Source of the DNA: an uncultured Sutterella sp.
GTDB taxonomy: Bacteria; Pseudomonadota; Gammaproteobacteria; Burkholderiales; Burkholderiaceae_F
DNA: 64,000 bases
Direction of reading: 5' to 3'
NCBI GenBank assembly: GCA_900543805.1
Contig: UQTE01000005.1
Coordinates: 1-64,000 of the forward strand
Positions within the stretch are counted from its first letter, which is position 1; every line of letters begins with the position of its first letter. The translations under genes were made by a program, and so were the position numbers. This document shows, one piece after another, positions 1-8,818 of the stretch. The notes beneath the pieces are model-generated. The model made no database searches. It saw nothing but the letters and a program-made list of their open reading frames with translations, and was not told where the DNA came from.

Positions 1-208
1 TAAGATTTGCGGGGATAGCGGGCTGTTTTTCACCCACATGTATCCCCGAAGCCTCCGTTTTTTCCGTATGAAGAAGAAGTTCCGTCGACGCTCCTCCGAA
101 GGCTTTTCCTTCGGGGAGACGGTCGACGGGTTCGAGCGCCGTGAGCGCTCCCTTGTCCTCTTCGAGACGTAAGGGACCTAGAACGGTTCGGACGAAGCGC
201 TCCGTCAT
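1..208 (-). CDS. Partial CDS downstream of the sugar kinase, cut by window edge
   Basis: An open frame starts with ATG at 208 and runs off the window after 69 codons without a stop. It begins 8 nt after the kinase stop, and CTGAGG within the end of the kinase gene can serve as its ribosome binding site, so the two are probably translationally coupled. The N-terminus (MTERFVRTVLGPL) faintly recalls phosphotriesterase-family lactonases, which often start with RTVLG, but the metal-binding HxH motif is not in the visible part. The function is therefore unknown. A role in the same carbohydrate pathway as the kinase is inferred from position only. Confidence 0.55.
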   Translation of the reverse strand, partial: MTERFVRTVLGPLRLEEDKGALTALEPVDRLPEGKAFGGASTELLLHTEKTEASGIHVGEKQPAIPANL

Positions 209-216
209 GACAAGCC

Positions 217-1779
217 TCAGAGATTGCGGATCGCGACGAGGTTGCGGAAGGCTTCGCGCATGTCTTCGCGGATGAGCTTCGCGCGCATCGCGCCGATCTT
301 TTCGTAAAGGCGCGACGTTTCGGGATCGGGCTTGTATTCGGCGTCCTCGACGATCGCCTTCGAAAGAAGTTCGACGATCGCGGAGACGTCGCCCGCGCGG
401 TCGCTCGTGGCCCAGGCGCCAAAGAGCGCGTTCGTGAGGACGGCGCCGCCGGCGTTCCGGTAACGGACGACGGTCGCTTCGAGCATGTCGCTCTTGATCT
501 GATTCCAGAGCGCGTCGCGGCTGCCGCCCTCCGTCACGGTGATGCGGTCGAGGTTGACGCCCGCCGAACGGTAGGCCGCGGCGAGTTCGCGGTAGTCGTA
601 GGCGATCGCTTCGAGGACCGAGCGCCACATGACGAACTGATCGTCGTCCATCGTCATGTTGAGGAAGCACCCGCTCGCGTCCTTTTCTTCGCCCGTGCCG
701 CCCGTGAGGTAGGGAAGGAAGAGAACGCCGTTGGCGCCCGCGGGCACCTTGGCGGCTTCCTCGCTCATCTTGCGGTAGTGTTCGCCGCTCTCAGAATGCT
801 GCGCGACGTTGTCCTTGAACCAGCGCAGCGACAATCCGCCCGTGCGCACGAAGCCCCAGTAGAAATAGGTGTCGGGGAGCGTCCCCGAATTGAAGATGAG
901 GCCGAGCCCGGGGCGGGAGAGTTCAGGAACGATCCCCTTCGTGGAGACGCAGAACATCGCGCAGGTCCCCGCGACGTCGACGCCGCGGTTTGCTTCGAAG
1001 ATGCCGCTCCCCAACATCGACTGCATGGTGTCGCCCGCACCCGCCAGAACGGGAATGCCGGCGGGAAGGCCCGTCTGACGCGCGATTTCTTCGCAAAGCG
1101 TGCCGACGCGGTCCCAGGGCTTGACGATGCGGGGCATGTACTTCGGATCGATGCCGAGGATTTCAAGCTGCTCGTCGGACCAGACCTTTTCCTCGACCTT
1201 GTAGCCGAGGCCCCAGCCCGACATGGTGCCCCAGTCGATGAAGGCGTCCTTGCCCTTGAGGCCCGCAAAGTGCATGAGGATGAAGGGGGCGTCGTGAACG
1301 AACTTCACGATCTTGCCGCGGACTTCTTCGGAGCAGTTCTTGAGGAACCAGCGCGCGAACATCGCCGGGAACATGGGGGAGGGCTGGGGGTTGCCCGTTT
1401 CGCGCGCCCAGATGTCGAGCCCCATCGCCGTGATCGCTTCGACGTCTTCGGTCGTGCGGCTGTCGAGATAGTTGATGTAGGGGGTGACGGCGCGGCCTTC
1501 GGCGTCCACGCCCGCGATCCCGCAGATGACGCCGTCGCCCATGACGGCCGCGATGTCGGCGGGGTTGAGCCCCTTTTCCTTCATTTCGTCCGTCACGTCG
1601 CGGGCGGCGCGGATCGTAAGCGCGAGGTATTCCTCAACGTCCATCTGCACCCAGCCCGGCTGCGGATAGGTGAGGGTCGTCGGGTAGCTTTTCTGTGCGA
1701 CGCACTGCATCGCTTCGTCGTAAACGGCGACTTTGACGCTCTGCGTACCGGCGTCGAAACCCAAGGTGTATTTGGCCAT
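217..1779 (-). CDS. FGGY-family carbohydrate kinase (xylulokinase-like)
   Basis: The 520-residue product is the usual length for FGGY kinases, which phosphorylate sugars or polyols in the cytoplasm using ATP. It shows the N-terminal phosphate-binding segment GFDAGTQSVKVAVYD near residue 7 and the second-domain motif AGAGDTMQSMLGSG near residue 250, whose aspartate is the expected catalytic base. A late glycine-rich TEGGSRDALWNQ segment matches the family nucleotide-binding region. The substrate cannot be read from sequence; xylulose, ribulose, fuculose or another ketose are all possible. It is transcribed divergently from parE and is followed closely by a partial gene, so it is probably the first or middle gene of a small catabolic operon. 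Confidence 0.85.
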   Translation of the reverse strand: MAKYTLGFDAGTQSVKVAVYDEAMQCVAQKSYPTTLTYPQPGWVQMDVEEYLALTIRAARDVTDEMKEKGLNPADIAAVMGDGVICGIAGVDAEGRAVTPYINYLDSRTTEDVEAITAMGLDIWARETGNPQPSPMFPAMFARWFLKNCSEEVRGKIVKFVHDAPFILMHFAGLKGKDAFIDWGTMSGWGLGYKVEEKVWSDEQLEILGIDPKYMPRIVKPWDRVGTLCEEIARQTGLPAGIPVLAGAGDTMQSMLGSGIFEANRGVDVAGTCAMFCVSTKGIVPELSRPGLGLIFNSGTLPDTYFYWGFVRTGGLSLRWFKDNVAQHSESGEHYRKMSEEAAKVPAGANGVLFLPYLTGGTGEEKDASGCFLNMTMDDDQFVMWRSVLEAIAYDYRELAAAYRSAGVNLDRITVTEGGSRDALWNQIKSDMLEATVVRYRNAGGAVLTNALFGAWATSDRAGDVSAIVELLSKAIVEDAEYKPDPETSRLYEKIGAMRAKLIREDMREAFRNLVAIRNL

Positions 1780-1882
1780 GCCTGTCCCGTGAAAAATGAG
1801 TGAATCCTTTGATTGTAGCGGACTCGAAGTGTGTCGAGCGAGGGCGTCGGGACGTCTCTGCGGCGGTGACGCCGCACAGCTT

Positions 1883-1891
1883 TGTTACAAT
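1883..1891 (+). promoter_or_regulatory. Extended -10 promoter element for parE
   Basis: The sequence TGTTACAAT is an extended -10 (TGn followed by TACAAT) 37 bp before the parE ATG. No good -35 hexamer is visible at 17 bp, which is acceptable for an extended -10 promoter. It would give a leader of about 30 nt. Confidence 0.5.
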
Positions 1892-1927
1892 AGACGCTTT
1901 CGGAAAAAAGAAGAGACTCATCCCAAC

Positions 1928-3904
1928 ATGGCTCAAACGAAGACACGTGAAGCGTACGACGCGCATTCCATTCGGGTGTTGAAGGGGCTCGAACCCGTCA
2001 AGCAGCGCCCGGGCATGTATACGCTCACCGACAATCCCCTGCACATCATCCAGGAAGTGCTCGACAACGCGACCGACGAAGTCCAGAACGGCTTCGGCAG
2101 CCGCATCGACGTGACGGTGGCCGCCGACGGCGCCGTCACCATCGAAGACGACGGCCGCGGGATTCCAACGGGGATTCACGAGGAGGAGGGCATTTCGGTG
2201 CTCGAACTCGTCTTCACGCGTCTGCACGCGGGCGGGAAGTTCGCCAAGACCGACGGCTCGGGCCCCTACTCCTTTGCGGGGGGCCTGCACGGCGTCGGCG
2301 TTTCGGTGACGAACGCCCTCTCGCGCAAAATGGTGGTGACCGTCTGGCGCGACGGCGAGGAGTCGACCCTCACCTTTGCGGACGGCTTTCCGCAGGGGCC
2401 GATTGAAAAGCGTCCGTCGCCCCGGCCCAAGAGCCGCACGGGCACCCGCGTGACGGTGTGGCCCGATCCGAAGTATTTCGACAGCCCCGAGATCCCCGAG
2501 GCGGCGCTCGTGCGTCTCCTGCGCTCGAAGGCGGTGCTGCTCCCCGACTGCGAGGTGCGCTACAAAAACGAAAAGCGCGGCGAAGAGACCGTCTGGCGCT
2601 ACGACGGCGGTTTGAAGGAATACCTTCTCTCCGAACTCACGGGCGAGGCGGTGGCCGAACCCTTCGAAGCGAAGGGCTTTGCCGAGGACGAAGCCGAAGG
2701 CTTCGCCCGGGGCGAAGGCGCCGAATGGGTGGTCGTCTGGACGGCCGACGGCGCGCTCGTGCGCGAGAGCTACGTGAACCTCATTCCGACCCCGCAGGGC
2801 GGCACCCACGAATCGGGCTTGAAGGACGGCCTCTTTCAGGCCGTCAAGGCCTTCATGGAGGTGCACGGTCTGCAGACGAAGGGCGTGAAGGTGCTCGCCG
2901 AAGACGTCTGGAGCCGCGCGAACTTCATTCTCGCGACGCGCAGTCTCGACCCGCAGTTCCAGGGCCAGACGAAGGAAAAGCTCACGTCCCGCGACGCCCT
3001 GAAGCTCGTCTCGAGCTTCGTGCGCGCGCAGTTCGAGTTTTGGCTCAACGACCACGTCGAAGAAGGCAAGAAGCTTGCCGAACTCTTTTTGAGTCAGGCG
3101 CAGACGCGTCAGCGTCAGGCCGCCAAGCACGCCAAGAAGAAGGCGGGCACCGTGACGGTGCTCCCGGGCAAACTCACCGAATGCGAAACGGACGACATCA
3201 CCCGCAACGAACTCTTCATCGTCGAAGGGGACTCCGCGGGCGGTTCCGCGAAGTCGGGGCGCGACAAGGAATTTCAGGCGATTCTCCCGATCCGCGGGAA
3301 GATCCTCAACACCTGGGACACCGACACGAACGGCGTTTTCGCGAGCGAAACCGTGGCCGACATCGCCGCGGCGATCGGGGTGGATCCGCATCCGCAGCAC
3401 GGCGACCCCGACCTCAAGGGGCTTCGCTACGGCAAGATCTGCATTCTCTCGGACGCCGACGTGGACGGAAGCCACATTCAGGTTCTGCTTCTCACGCTCT
3501 TTTTCCGTCACTTCCCGAAGCTCATCGAGCTCGGTCACGTGTACGTGGCGATGCCGCCGCTCTACCGCGTCGACGTGCCGCCGCGCGGCAAGAAGAAGGA
3601 GCGAAAGATCTACTGCCTCGACGACCGCGAACGCGACCGCACGATCGAACTCCTCAAAAAGGAAGGCTACGACGCCGAAAAGCTCGTCATCTCGCGCTTC
3701 AAGGGTCTGGGCGAAATGGAAGCCGATCAGTTGGCGGAGACGACTCTCTCGCCCGAGACGCGTCGATTGCTCCCCGTCGGGATCGGATCCTTCTCGAACG
3801 AAGACACGCGCCGCGTGATGACCCTTCTGATGGGCTCGAAGTCGGCCGCGGGCCGACGCGTGTGGATGGAAACCTGGGGCGATCGGGCCGAGCTCGACGT
3901 GTAA
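1928..3904 (+). CDS. parE: DNA topoisomerase IV subunit B (ParE)
   Basis: The 658-residue protein is the ATPase subunit of topoisomerase IV, which decatenates daughter chromosomes with ParC. The GHKL ATPase domain carries EVLDNATDE and the [15 protein letters not shown] lid segment. The TOPRIM domain carries [14 protein letters not shown] and, further on, DADVDGSHI, the metal-binding acidic cluster. The frame is open back to 1796, but the start at 1928 ([15 protein letters not shown]) matches family N-termini and lies after a likely promoter at 1883-1891. ParC follows after 22 nt, so the two are cotranscribed. Length and motifs favour ParE over GyrB, which is about 800 residues. Confidence 0.95.
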   Translation: MAQTKTREAYDAHSIRVLKGLEPVKQRPGMYTLTDNPLHIIQEVLDNATDEVQNGFGSRIDVTVAADGAVTIEDDGRGIPTGIHEEEGISVLELVFTRLHAGGKFAKTDGSGPYSFAGGLHGVGVSVTNALSRKMVVTVWRDGEESTLTFADGFPQGPIEKRPSPRPKSRTGTRVTVWPDPKYFDSPEIPEAALVRLLRSKAVLLPDCEVRYKNEKRGEETVWRYDGGLKEYLLSELTGEAVAEPFEAKGFAEDEAEGFARGEGAEWVVVWTADGALVRESYVNLIPTPQGGTHESGLKDGLFQAVKAFMEVHGLQTKGVKVLAEDVWSRANFILATRSLDPQFQGQTKEKLTSRDALKLVSSFVRAQFEFWLNDHVEEGKKLAELFLSQAQTRQRQAAKHAKKKAGTVTVLPGKLTECETDDITRNELFIVEGDSAGGSAKSGRDKEFQAILPIRGKILNTWDTDTNGVFASETVADIAAAIGVDPHPQHGDPDLKGLRYGKICILSDADVDGSHIQVLLLTLFFRHFPKLIELGHVYVAMPPLYRVDVPPRGKKKERKIYCLDDRERDRTIELLKKEGYDAEKLVISRFKGLGEMEADQLAETTLSPETRRLLPVGIGSFSNEDTRRVMTLLMGSKSAAGRRVWMETWGDRAELDV

Positions 3905-3926
3905 GAACGCAGAAAAGAGACACAAG

Positions 3927-6626
3927 ATGACGAAGAAAAAGCAGGGCATGGACGAGGACGCCTTGGGAGGCCTCTTCGATTCGATCGATCTCGTCTACGA
4001 AGACGATCTCCCCGAAGCGCAGGCCGAAGAGTCGCAGGCGCAGGCGACGGACGCGGCGCCGGCAGTGCCGGTCGCGGTCGCCGAAGAGGTTGCCGAAGGG
4101 ACGAACGAAGCGCCGTCCGAAGAAGCGTCCGGCGAAACGCCCGACGAAACCTCCGAAGAGGAGGCCGAGGCGGCGGAAGACGCCGAGGCTTCGGATGAAA
4201 CGGACGAAGCGTCCGAGGAAGTTGCGCCGGGGTCGGGGTTCGATCCCGTCAGCGCCGCCATGACGGGCGACGAAGAGGAGGAGGGACAGTTGACGCTCGC
4301 GCGCTACGCGAGCCGCGCCTATCTCGAATACGCCATGTCGGTCGTGAAGAGCCGCGCGCTCCCCGACGTGTCCGACGGTCAGAAGCCCGTGCAGCGCCGC
4401 ATTCTGATCGACATGTACAAGATGGGGCTTTCGGCGGGCAAAAAGCCCGTGAAGTCCGCCCGCGTGGTGGGCGACGTGCTCGGCAAATACCACCCGCACG
4501 GCGACCAGTCGGTCTACGACGCCCTCGTGCGCATGGCGCAGAATTTTTCGCTCCGCTATCCCCTGATCGACGGGAAGGGCAATTTCGGCTCGCGAGACGG
4601 CGACAGTCAGGCCGCCATGCGCTACACCGAAGCGCGCCTGATGCCGATCGCCGAACTCCTCCTCGACGAAGTCGAAAGCGGGGCGGTGGACTTCGTGCCC
4701 AACTACGACGGCAATTTCCGCGAACCCGTGGAACTCCCCGCGAAGCTTCCCTTCGTGCTTTTGAACGGCTCCTCGGGGATCGCGGTCGGCATGGCCACGT
4801 CGATTCCCTCGCACAATCTGCGCGAAACGGCCGAGGCCGTGAAGCTTCTCCTTGAAAAGCCCGAGGCGACCCTCGAGGAAGTGCTCGAAAAGCTCCCCGG
4901 GCCGGACTTCCCCTGCGGCGGCCAGATCATCTCGTCGCCCGACGTCATCCGCGACACCTACCGCACGGGCCGAGGCAAGATCACCGTGCGCGCCCGCTAT
5001 CACTTCGAAGAGATGGCGCGCGGACAGTGGCAGCTCGTCTTTGACGAACTCCCGCCCGAAGCGTCGTCCGCCTCGGTCCTGAGCGAAATCGACGACATCA
5101 CGAACCCGAAGGTTCCGAAGGGAAAGAAGAGTCTCTCCCCCAAACAGATTCAGGCGAAAACCGCGCTTCTCGCGCTCCTGGACCGCGCCCGCGACGAGTC
5201 GGGGCGCGACGTCCCCGTGCGGCTCGTCTTCGAGCCGCGCACGTCGCGCGTGAACCGCGAAGAGTTCGTCTCGGCCCTTCTCTCGCAGACGAAGCTTGAG
5301 TCGAACGTGTCGGTGAACCTCGTCATGCTCGGGATCGACGGCAAGCCCCGTCAGAAGGGCCTGATGGAAATCCTGGGCGAATGGGTGTCCTTCCGATTGA
5401 ACGCCGTGCGGCGCCGTTCGCAGGCGCGTTTGGACGACGTGAACGACCGCCTGCACGTCCTCGAAGGGCGCCGGCTCATTCTCCTCAACATCGACCGCGT
5501 GATCGAGATCATCCGCCACGCCGACGAACCGAAGAAGGCCCTGATGGAGGCCTTCCCGCTCTCGGACCGCCAGGCCGAGGACATTCTCGAGATGCGTCTG
5601 CGCCAGATCGCCAAGCTCGCCGCGATCGCGATCGAAAAGGAAATAGACGAGCTCGAAACGGAACGCCGCAAGCTCGAGCGCCTCTTGGGGAGCGAAGCGC
5701 TGCTTCGCCGTCAGGTGGCGCGCGAAGTGGACGACGCCGTCAAGAAGTTCGGCGACGACCGCCGCACGCTCATCGAAGAGGCGCGCGTCGCCCAGAACGA
5801 AGCGACCGTTCCCTCGAGTCCCGTGACGGTGATCATCACCGAAAAGGGGTTCCTCACGACCCGTTCGGGCCACGATTACGACCTCTCCGCCCTCAACCTG
5901 CGCGTGGGCGACGCCGTCCTGAAGAAAATCGAGTGCCGCACGACGGACTCGATCTGCGCGCTCTCGCAGACGGGCCGAAGCTACACGATCGCGGTCTCGG
6001 CGCTCCCGGGCGGCCGCTCGGACGGCCAGCCGCTTTCGGCCTTCATCGACCTCGAAAAGGGCGGCGAAATCGTCGCCTGGGCGGCGGCGGACGAAAAGTC
6101 GCGCGTGCTCCTTTACGCCGACAACGGTCTGGGACTTGTGTGCCGCACGTCCGACCTCGTGGCGCGTCCGCGCGCCGGGAAGGCCTTCTTCAAGCCCGAA
6201 GACGGAAGCGTTCTCCTCGGCATGGTGGCGCTCGACGAGGCGAATCCGCTTCTTGCCTGCCTTGCGTCGAAGAACCGGCTCTTGGTCTTCGACGCCTCCG
6301 AAGTGCGCCTCCTCTCCGCGGGCGGCAAGGGCGTCATGCTCATGGGCCTCGACGAAGACGCGAAACTTCTCACGGTCACGGCCGTCAACGACCGCGGTCT
6401 TCTCGTGCGCGGCACGGGCCGCGGCGGCAAGGCCCGCGAACAGCTCCTCGGACGCCGCGCGATCGGCGACTACATCGCCAAGCGCGCCCGCAAGGGGAAG
6501 ACTCTGCCGCTCACCTGGAAGGCCGAAGCCGTCGAGGCGGTGGCGGGCGACCCCGAACCCGAGGCGCCGACCGAAGGGGGCCTCAAGATCGAAATCTGCG
6601 ACGATCCGGAACCCAAACTCTTCTGA
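3927..6626 (+). CDS. parC: DNA topoisomerase IV subunit A (ParC) with acidic N-terminal extension
   Basis: The 899-residue product is the DNA-cleaving subunit of topoisomerase IV. The conserved breakage-reunion core begins only near residue 118 ([17 protein letters not shown]) and contains [18 protein letters not shown] and the catalytic tyrosine in [10 protein letters not shown]. The first ~115 residues are an alanine- and glutamate/aspartate-rich low-complexity tract absent from the 752-residue E. coli enzyme; ATG at 3927 is the first in-frame start after parE. In the quinolone-resistance region the residue aligning with E. coli Ser80 is Gln and that aligning with Glu84 is Asp. The C-terminal half has beta-pinwheel-like repeats ending about residue 860. 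A histidine kinase gene begins 9 nt downstream. Confidence 0.94.
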   Translation: MTKKKQGMDEDALGGLFDSIDLVYEDDLPEAQAEESQAQATDAAPAVPVAVAEEVAEGTNEAPSEEASGETPDETSEEEAEAAEDAEASDETDEASEEVAPGSGFDPVSAAMTGDEEEEGQLTLARYASRAYLEYAMSVVKSRALPDVSDGQKPVQRRILIDMYKMGLSAGKKPVKSARVVGDVLGKYHPHGDQSVYDALVRMAQNFSLRYPLIDGKGNFGSRDGDSQAAMRYTEARLMPIAELLLDEVESGAVDFVPNYDGNFREPVELPAKLPFVLLNGSSGIAVGMATSIPSHNLRETAEAVKLLLEKPEATLEEVLEKLPGPDFPCGGQIISSPDVIRDTYRTGRGKITVRARYHFEEMARGQWQLVFDELPPEASSASVLSEIDDITNPKVPKGKKSLSPKQIQAKTALLALLDRARDESGRDVPVRLVFEPRTSRVNREEFVSALLSQTKLESNVSVNLVMLGIDGKPRQKGLMEILGEWVSFRLNAVRRRSQARLDDVNDRLHVLEGRRLILLNIDRVIEIIRHADEPKKALMEAFPLSDRQAEDILEMRLRQIAKLAAIAIEKEIDELETERRKLERLLGSEALLRRQVAREVDDAVKKFGDDRRTLIEEARVAQNEATVPSSPVTVIITEKGFLTTRSGHDYDLSALNLRVGDAVLKKIECRTTDSICALSQTGRSYTIAVSALPGGRSDGQPLSAFIDLEKGGEIVAWAAADEKSRVLLYADNGLGLVCRTSDLVARPRAGKAFFKPEDGSVLLGMVALDEANPLLACLASKNRLLVFDASEVRLLSAGGKGVMLMGLDEDAKLLTVTAVNDRGLLVRGTGRGGKAREQLLGRRAIGDYIAKRARKGKTLPLTWKAEAVEAVAGDPEPEAPTEGGLKIEICDDPEPKLF

Positions 6627-6635
6627 CGAATCGGC

Positions 6636-8513
6636 ATGCAACGAATTCTCCGCGCCTTCACGAGTCTTTCGACGCGACTTCTGCTTCTCACGCTTTTGTG
6701 GGTGAGCTTCATCGTCGTGTCGGTGGGCTACACGATGCTTCTCAACTGGGCGCTCGAAGCGAGCGCCGCCACGGTGCGAACCGTGGGGGAACTGCGCCAT
6801 CACGCCTACCGCTGCGGCTTTCTCGCGCATGACGACGCGGCGCGCGCCGATCTGCGAAGCGAGATCGACGCCTTCAACGTCGAGATGAACCGTCTTTTGA
6901 CCGGAAGCGAATGGCGTCTGCCGAGAAGTCCGGAGATCGAAGCGCACCTGCACGAACTCGAAGCCTCCTGGCGGCGCGACATCATGCCGATTCTTCTCGC
7001 CGACTCGGACGAGGCGAACCGCCTCTCGCAGGTGAACCTCTACGTCGAGCGGCTCTCGGTCTTCTCGAACCAGGTTGAAGAGCGCCGCAACGACTACCTC
7101 TCGCAGCTGCAGACGATTCAGTGGCTCGTGATCGTGCTCGCCGTAGGGAGCCTCTTCGTCATCATGGTGCTCCTCGTGAAGTGGGTGATTCATCCGCTCG
7201 AAATTCTCGGGCGGGGGATCTTTCTTCTCTCGAACGGGCGCCTTTCGCAGCGCCTTCCGATGCGCGGCGAAGACGAAATCAATCTGATCGGCGTGGGGTT
7301 CAACCACATGGCCGACCGCCTGCAGGACCTCTACAACAACCTCGAGCGGAAAGTGGCCGACAAGACCGAGGCGCTTGAAGTGCAGAACCGTCAGCTCGAA
7401 GACCTCTACGGGGCGACGAGCTTTCTCTCGCACCAGCGCACGATGAACGAGACGCTCGAAGGCTTCGTCGAGCGCACGAAGCGCGCGCTCGACGCCGACG
7501 CGGCGGCGCTCTTTCTGCGCCGTGAAGAGGAGCCCGCCCTGAGGCTCGAGGCCACGTCGGAGGTCGAGTCCGACATCGTCTCCGAACTCGAGGGCGTCAA
7601 GGACGGCTCGAACTTTCTCGAGCAGTGCCTTGCGCGCGGCGAGACGATCCGCATCCCGCTTCGCTTCGCCGATCCGCGCCGCATGATCACGGCGCTTCGC
7701 GCCAAGGGCTACGAGACGGTTTACTGCGTGCCCGTGCGCGGGACGAACGCGCAGCTCGGCGTTCTCGCGCTTCTCTACCGCTCGCCTTTGACGCTAGGGA
7801 TTCCGCGCGTGCAGTTGCTCGAAAGCCTCGTGACGCACCTCTCGGTCGCGATCGAAAACGGGCAGTTGAACGAGCGCGAACGCCTCTACGCCGTCGTGCA
7901 GGAGCGCCAGCTCATGGCGCGGGGGCTGCACGACTCGATCGCGCAGGCGCTCTCCTACCTCAACCTTCAGGTGCAGTTCCTCACGAGCGCCATCGAAAAG
8001 AAGGACGACGCCCTGCGCGACGAATCGCTCGCCGCCATTCGAACGGGTCTGCAGGAGTGTTACGACGACGTGCGCGAACTCTTGCTCAACTTCCGCGAGC
8101 GCGTGCACAAGGAAAAGTTCATCGACGGCGTGCGCACCGTCATCAACCGCTTTGAGGCGCAGGCGAACGTTGAGGCGTCGCTTCGCGTCGTCGAGCGCGG
8201 GCCCGAACTCACCGACCGCCAGAAAGTGCAGGTGATCTTCATCATTCAGGAGGCTCTGAGCAACGTGCGCAAGCACGCCCGCGCCTCGCACGTGAACGTC
8301 GTCGTGGAAAACTACGAAGACCTGCGCGTCGTCGTTGAGGACGACGGCGTGGGGATCGACGAGAAACTTGTGGAGTCGAGAAAGGGCCGCCACGTGGGAC
8401 TCTCGATCATGAGCGAACGCGCTTCACGCATCGGCGCCGAAGTGACGGTCGAGCGCGCTTCGGACGAGGGCGGCACCCGCGTCGTCCTCTTCCTGGCGGC
8501 CAAGGATCGCTGA
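6636..8513 (+). CDS. NarX-like sensor histidine kinase, no adjacent response regulator
   Basis: The 625-residue inner-membrane kinase has transmembrane segments near residues 12-34 and 161-183 around a short periplasmic sensor. A HAMP domain (about 184-236), a GAF-like domain (about 265-405), a HisKA_3 dimerisation domain with phospho-acceptor His432 in LMARGLHDSIAQALSYL, and a C-terminal HATPase (NVRKHARAS, DDGVGID) follow. This is the NarX/NarQ architecture. Just after TM1, VGELRHHAYR resembles the NarX P-box (AGxLRxxxYR), so nitrate, nitrite or a related anion is a possible signal. The gene starts 9 nt after parC. A NarL-type partner is expected but is not in this window. Confidence 0.82.
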   Translation: MQRILRAFTSLSTRLLLLTLLWVSFIVVSVGYTMLLNWALEASAATVRTVGELRHHAYRCGFLAHDDAARADLRSEIDAFNVEMNRLLTGSEWRLPRSPEIEAHLHELEASWRRDIMPILLADSDEANRLSQVNLYVERLSVFSNQVEERRNDYLSQLQTIQWLVIVLAVGSLFVIMVLLVKWVIHPLEILGRGIFLLSNGRLSQRLPMRGEDEINLIGVGFNHMADRLQDLYNNLERKVADKTEALEVQNRQLEDLYGATSFLSHQRTMNETLEGFVERTKRALDADAAALFLRREEEPALRLEATSEVESDIVSELEGVKDGSNFLEQCLARGETIRIPLRFADPRRMITALRAKGYETVYCVPVRGTNAQLGVLALLYRSPLTLGIPRVQLLESLVTHLSVAIENGQLNERERLYAVVQERQLMARGLHDSIAQALSYLNLQVQFLTSAIEKKDDALRDESLAAIRTGLQECYDDVRELLLNFRERVHKEKFIDGVRTVINRFEAQANVEASLRVVERGPELTDRQKVQVIFIIQEALSNVRKHARASHVNVVVENYEDLRVVVEDDGVGIDEKLVESRKGRHVGLSIMSERASRIGAEVTVERASDEGGTRVVLFLAAKDR

Positions 8514-8555
8514 ACGCTCGCCGCGCCCTTCGGGGTTTCCGGGCCCGGCGCCGGC

Positions 8556-8774
8556 TTATTGCCTGGAATAGGCGGTGAGGAGCGCGGCCTTCCCTTCTTC
8601 CATGCTTTGCACGGTCTGTCCGCAGTCAAGGCGCAGATGCGTGACGGGACGGTCCTTGCGATGCGCTCGGAATTTTCGCGGCGGCACGAAATCTTCGGGC
8701 GAGATGTTCTCGCGCGGCGAGGTTTCGATCGCGATGAGTTTGTCCGTCCTTTGATTTTCGTTGTTGGCCGGCAA
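8556..8774 (-). CDS. Small coding-like segment, gene remnant or 72-residue protein
   Basis: Minus-strand codons here (ATC GCG ATC GAA, GCC GCG CTC CTC ACC GCC) follow the strong third-position GC preference of neighbouring genes, and the frame ends in TAA. The only plausible start between the upstream ABC gene and this segment is TTG at 8774, without a good ribosome binding site. The product ends in CGQTVQSMEEGKAALLTAYSR and is not recognised. It may be a real small gene or the 3' end of a truncated gene stranded behind the ABC operon. The remaining bases between 8514 and 8818 show nothing else. Confidence 0.3.
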   Translation of the reverse strand: MPANNENQRTDKLIAIETSPRENISPEDFVPPRKFRAHRKDRPVTHLRLDCGQTVQSMEEGKAALLTAYSRQ

Positions 8775-8818
8775 AACGCTGACGCGGAAACATCGCAACG
8801 GTGTTCTTCTTTTTTTGT

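Noticed and set aside
3699..7433. 1244-codon open frame on the minus strand opposite parE, parC and the kinase
   Set aside because: Same reason: it is antisense to three well-identified genes and lacks any recognisable domain.
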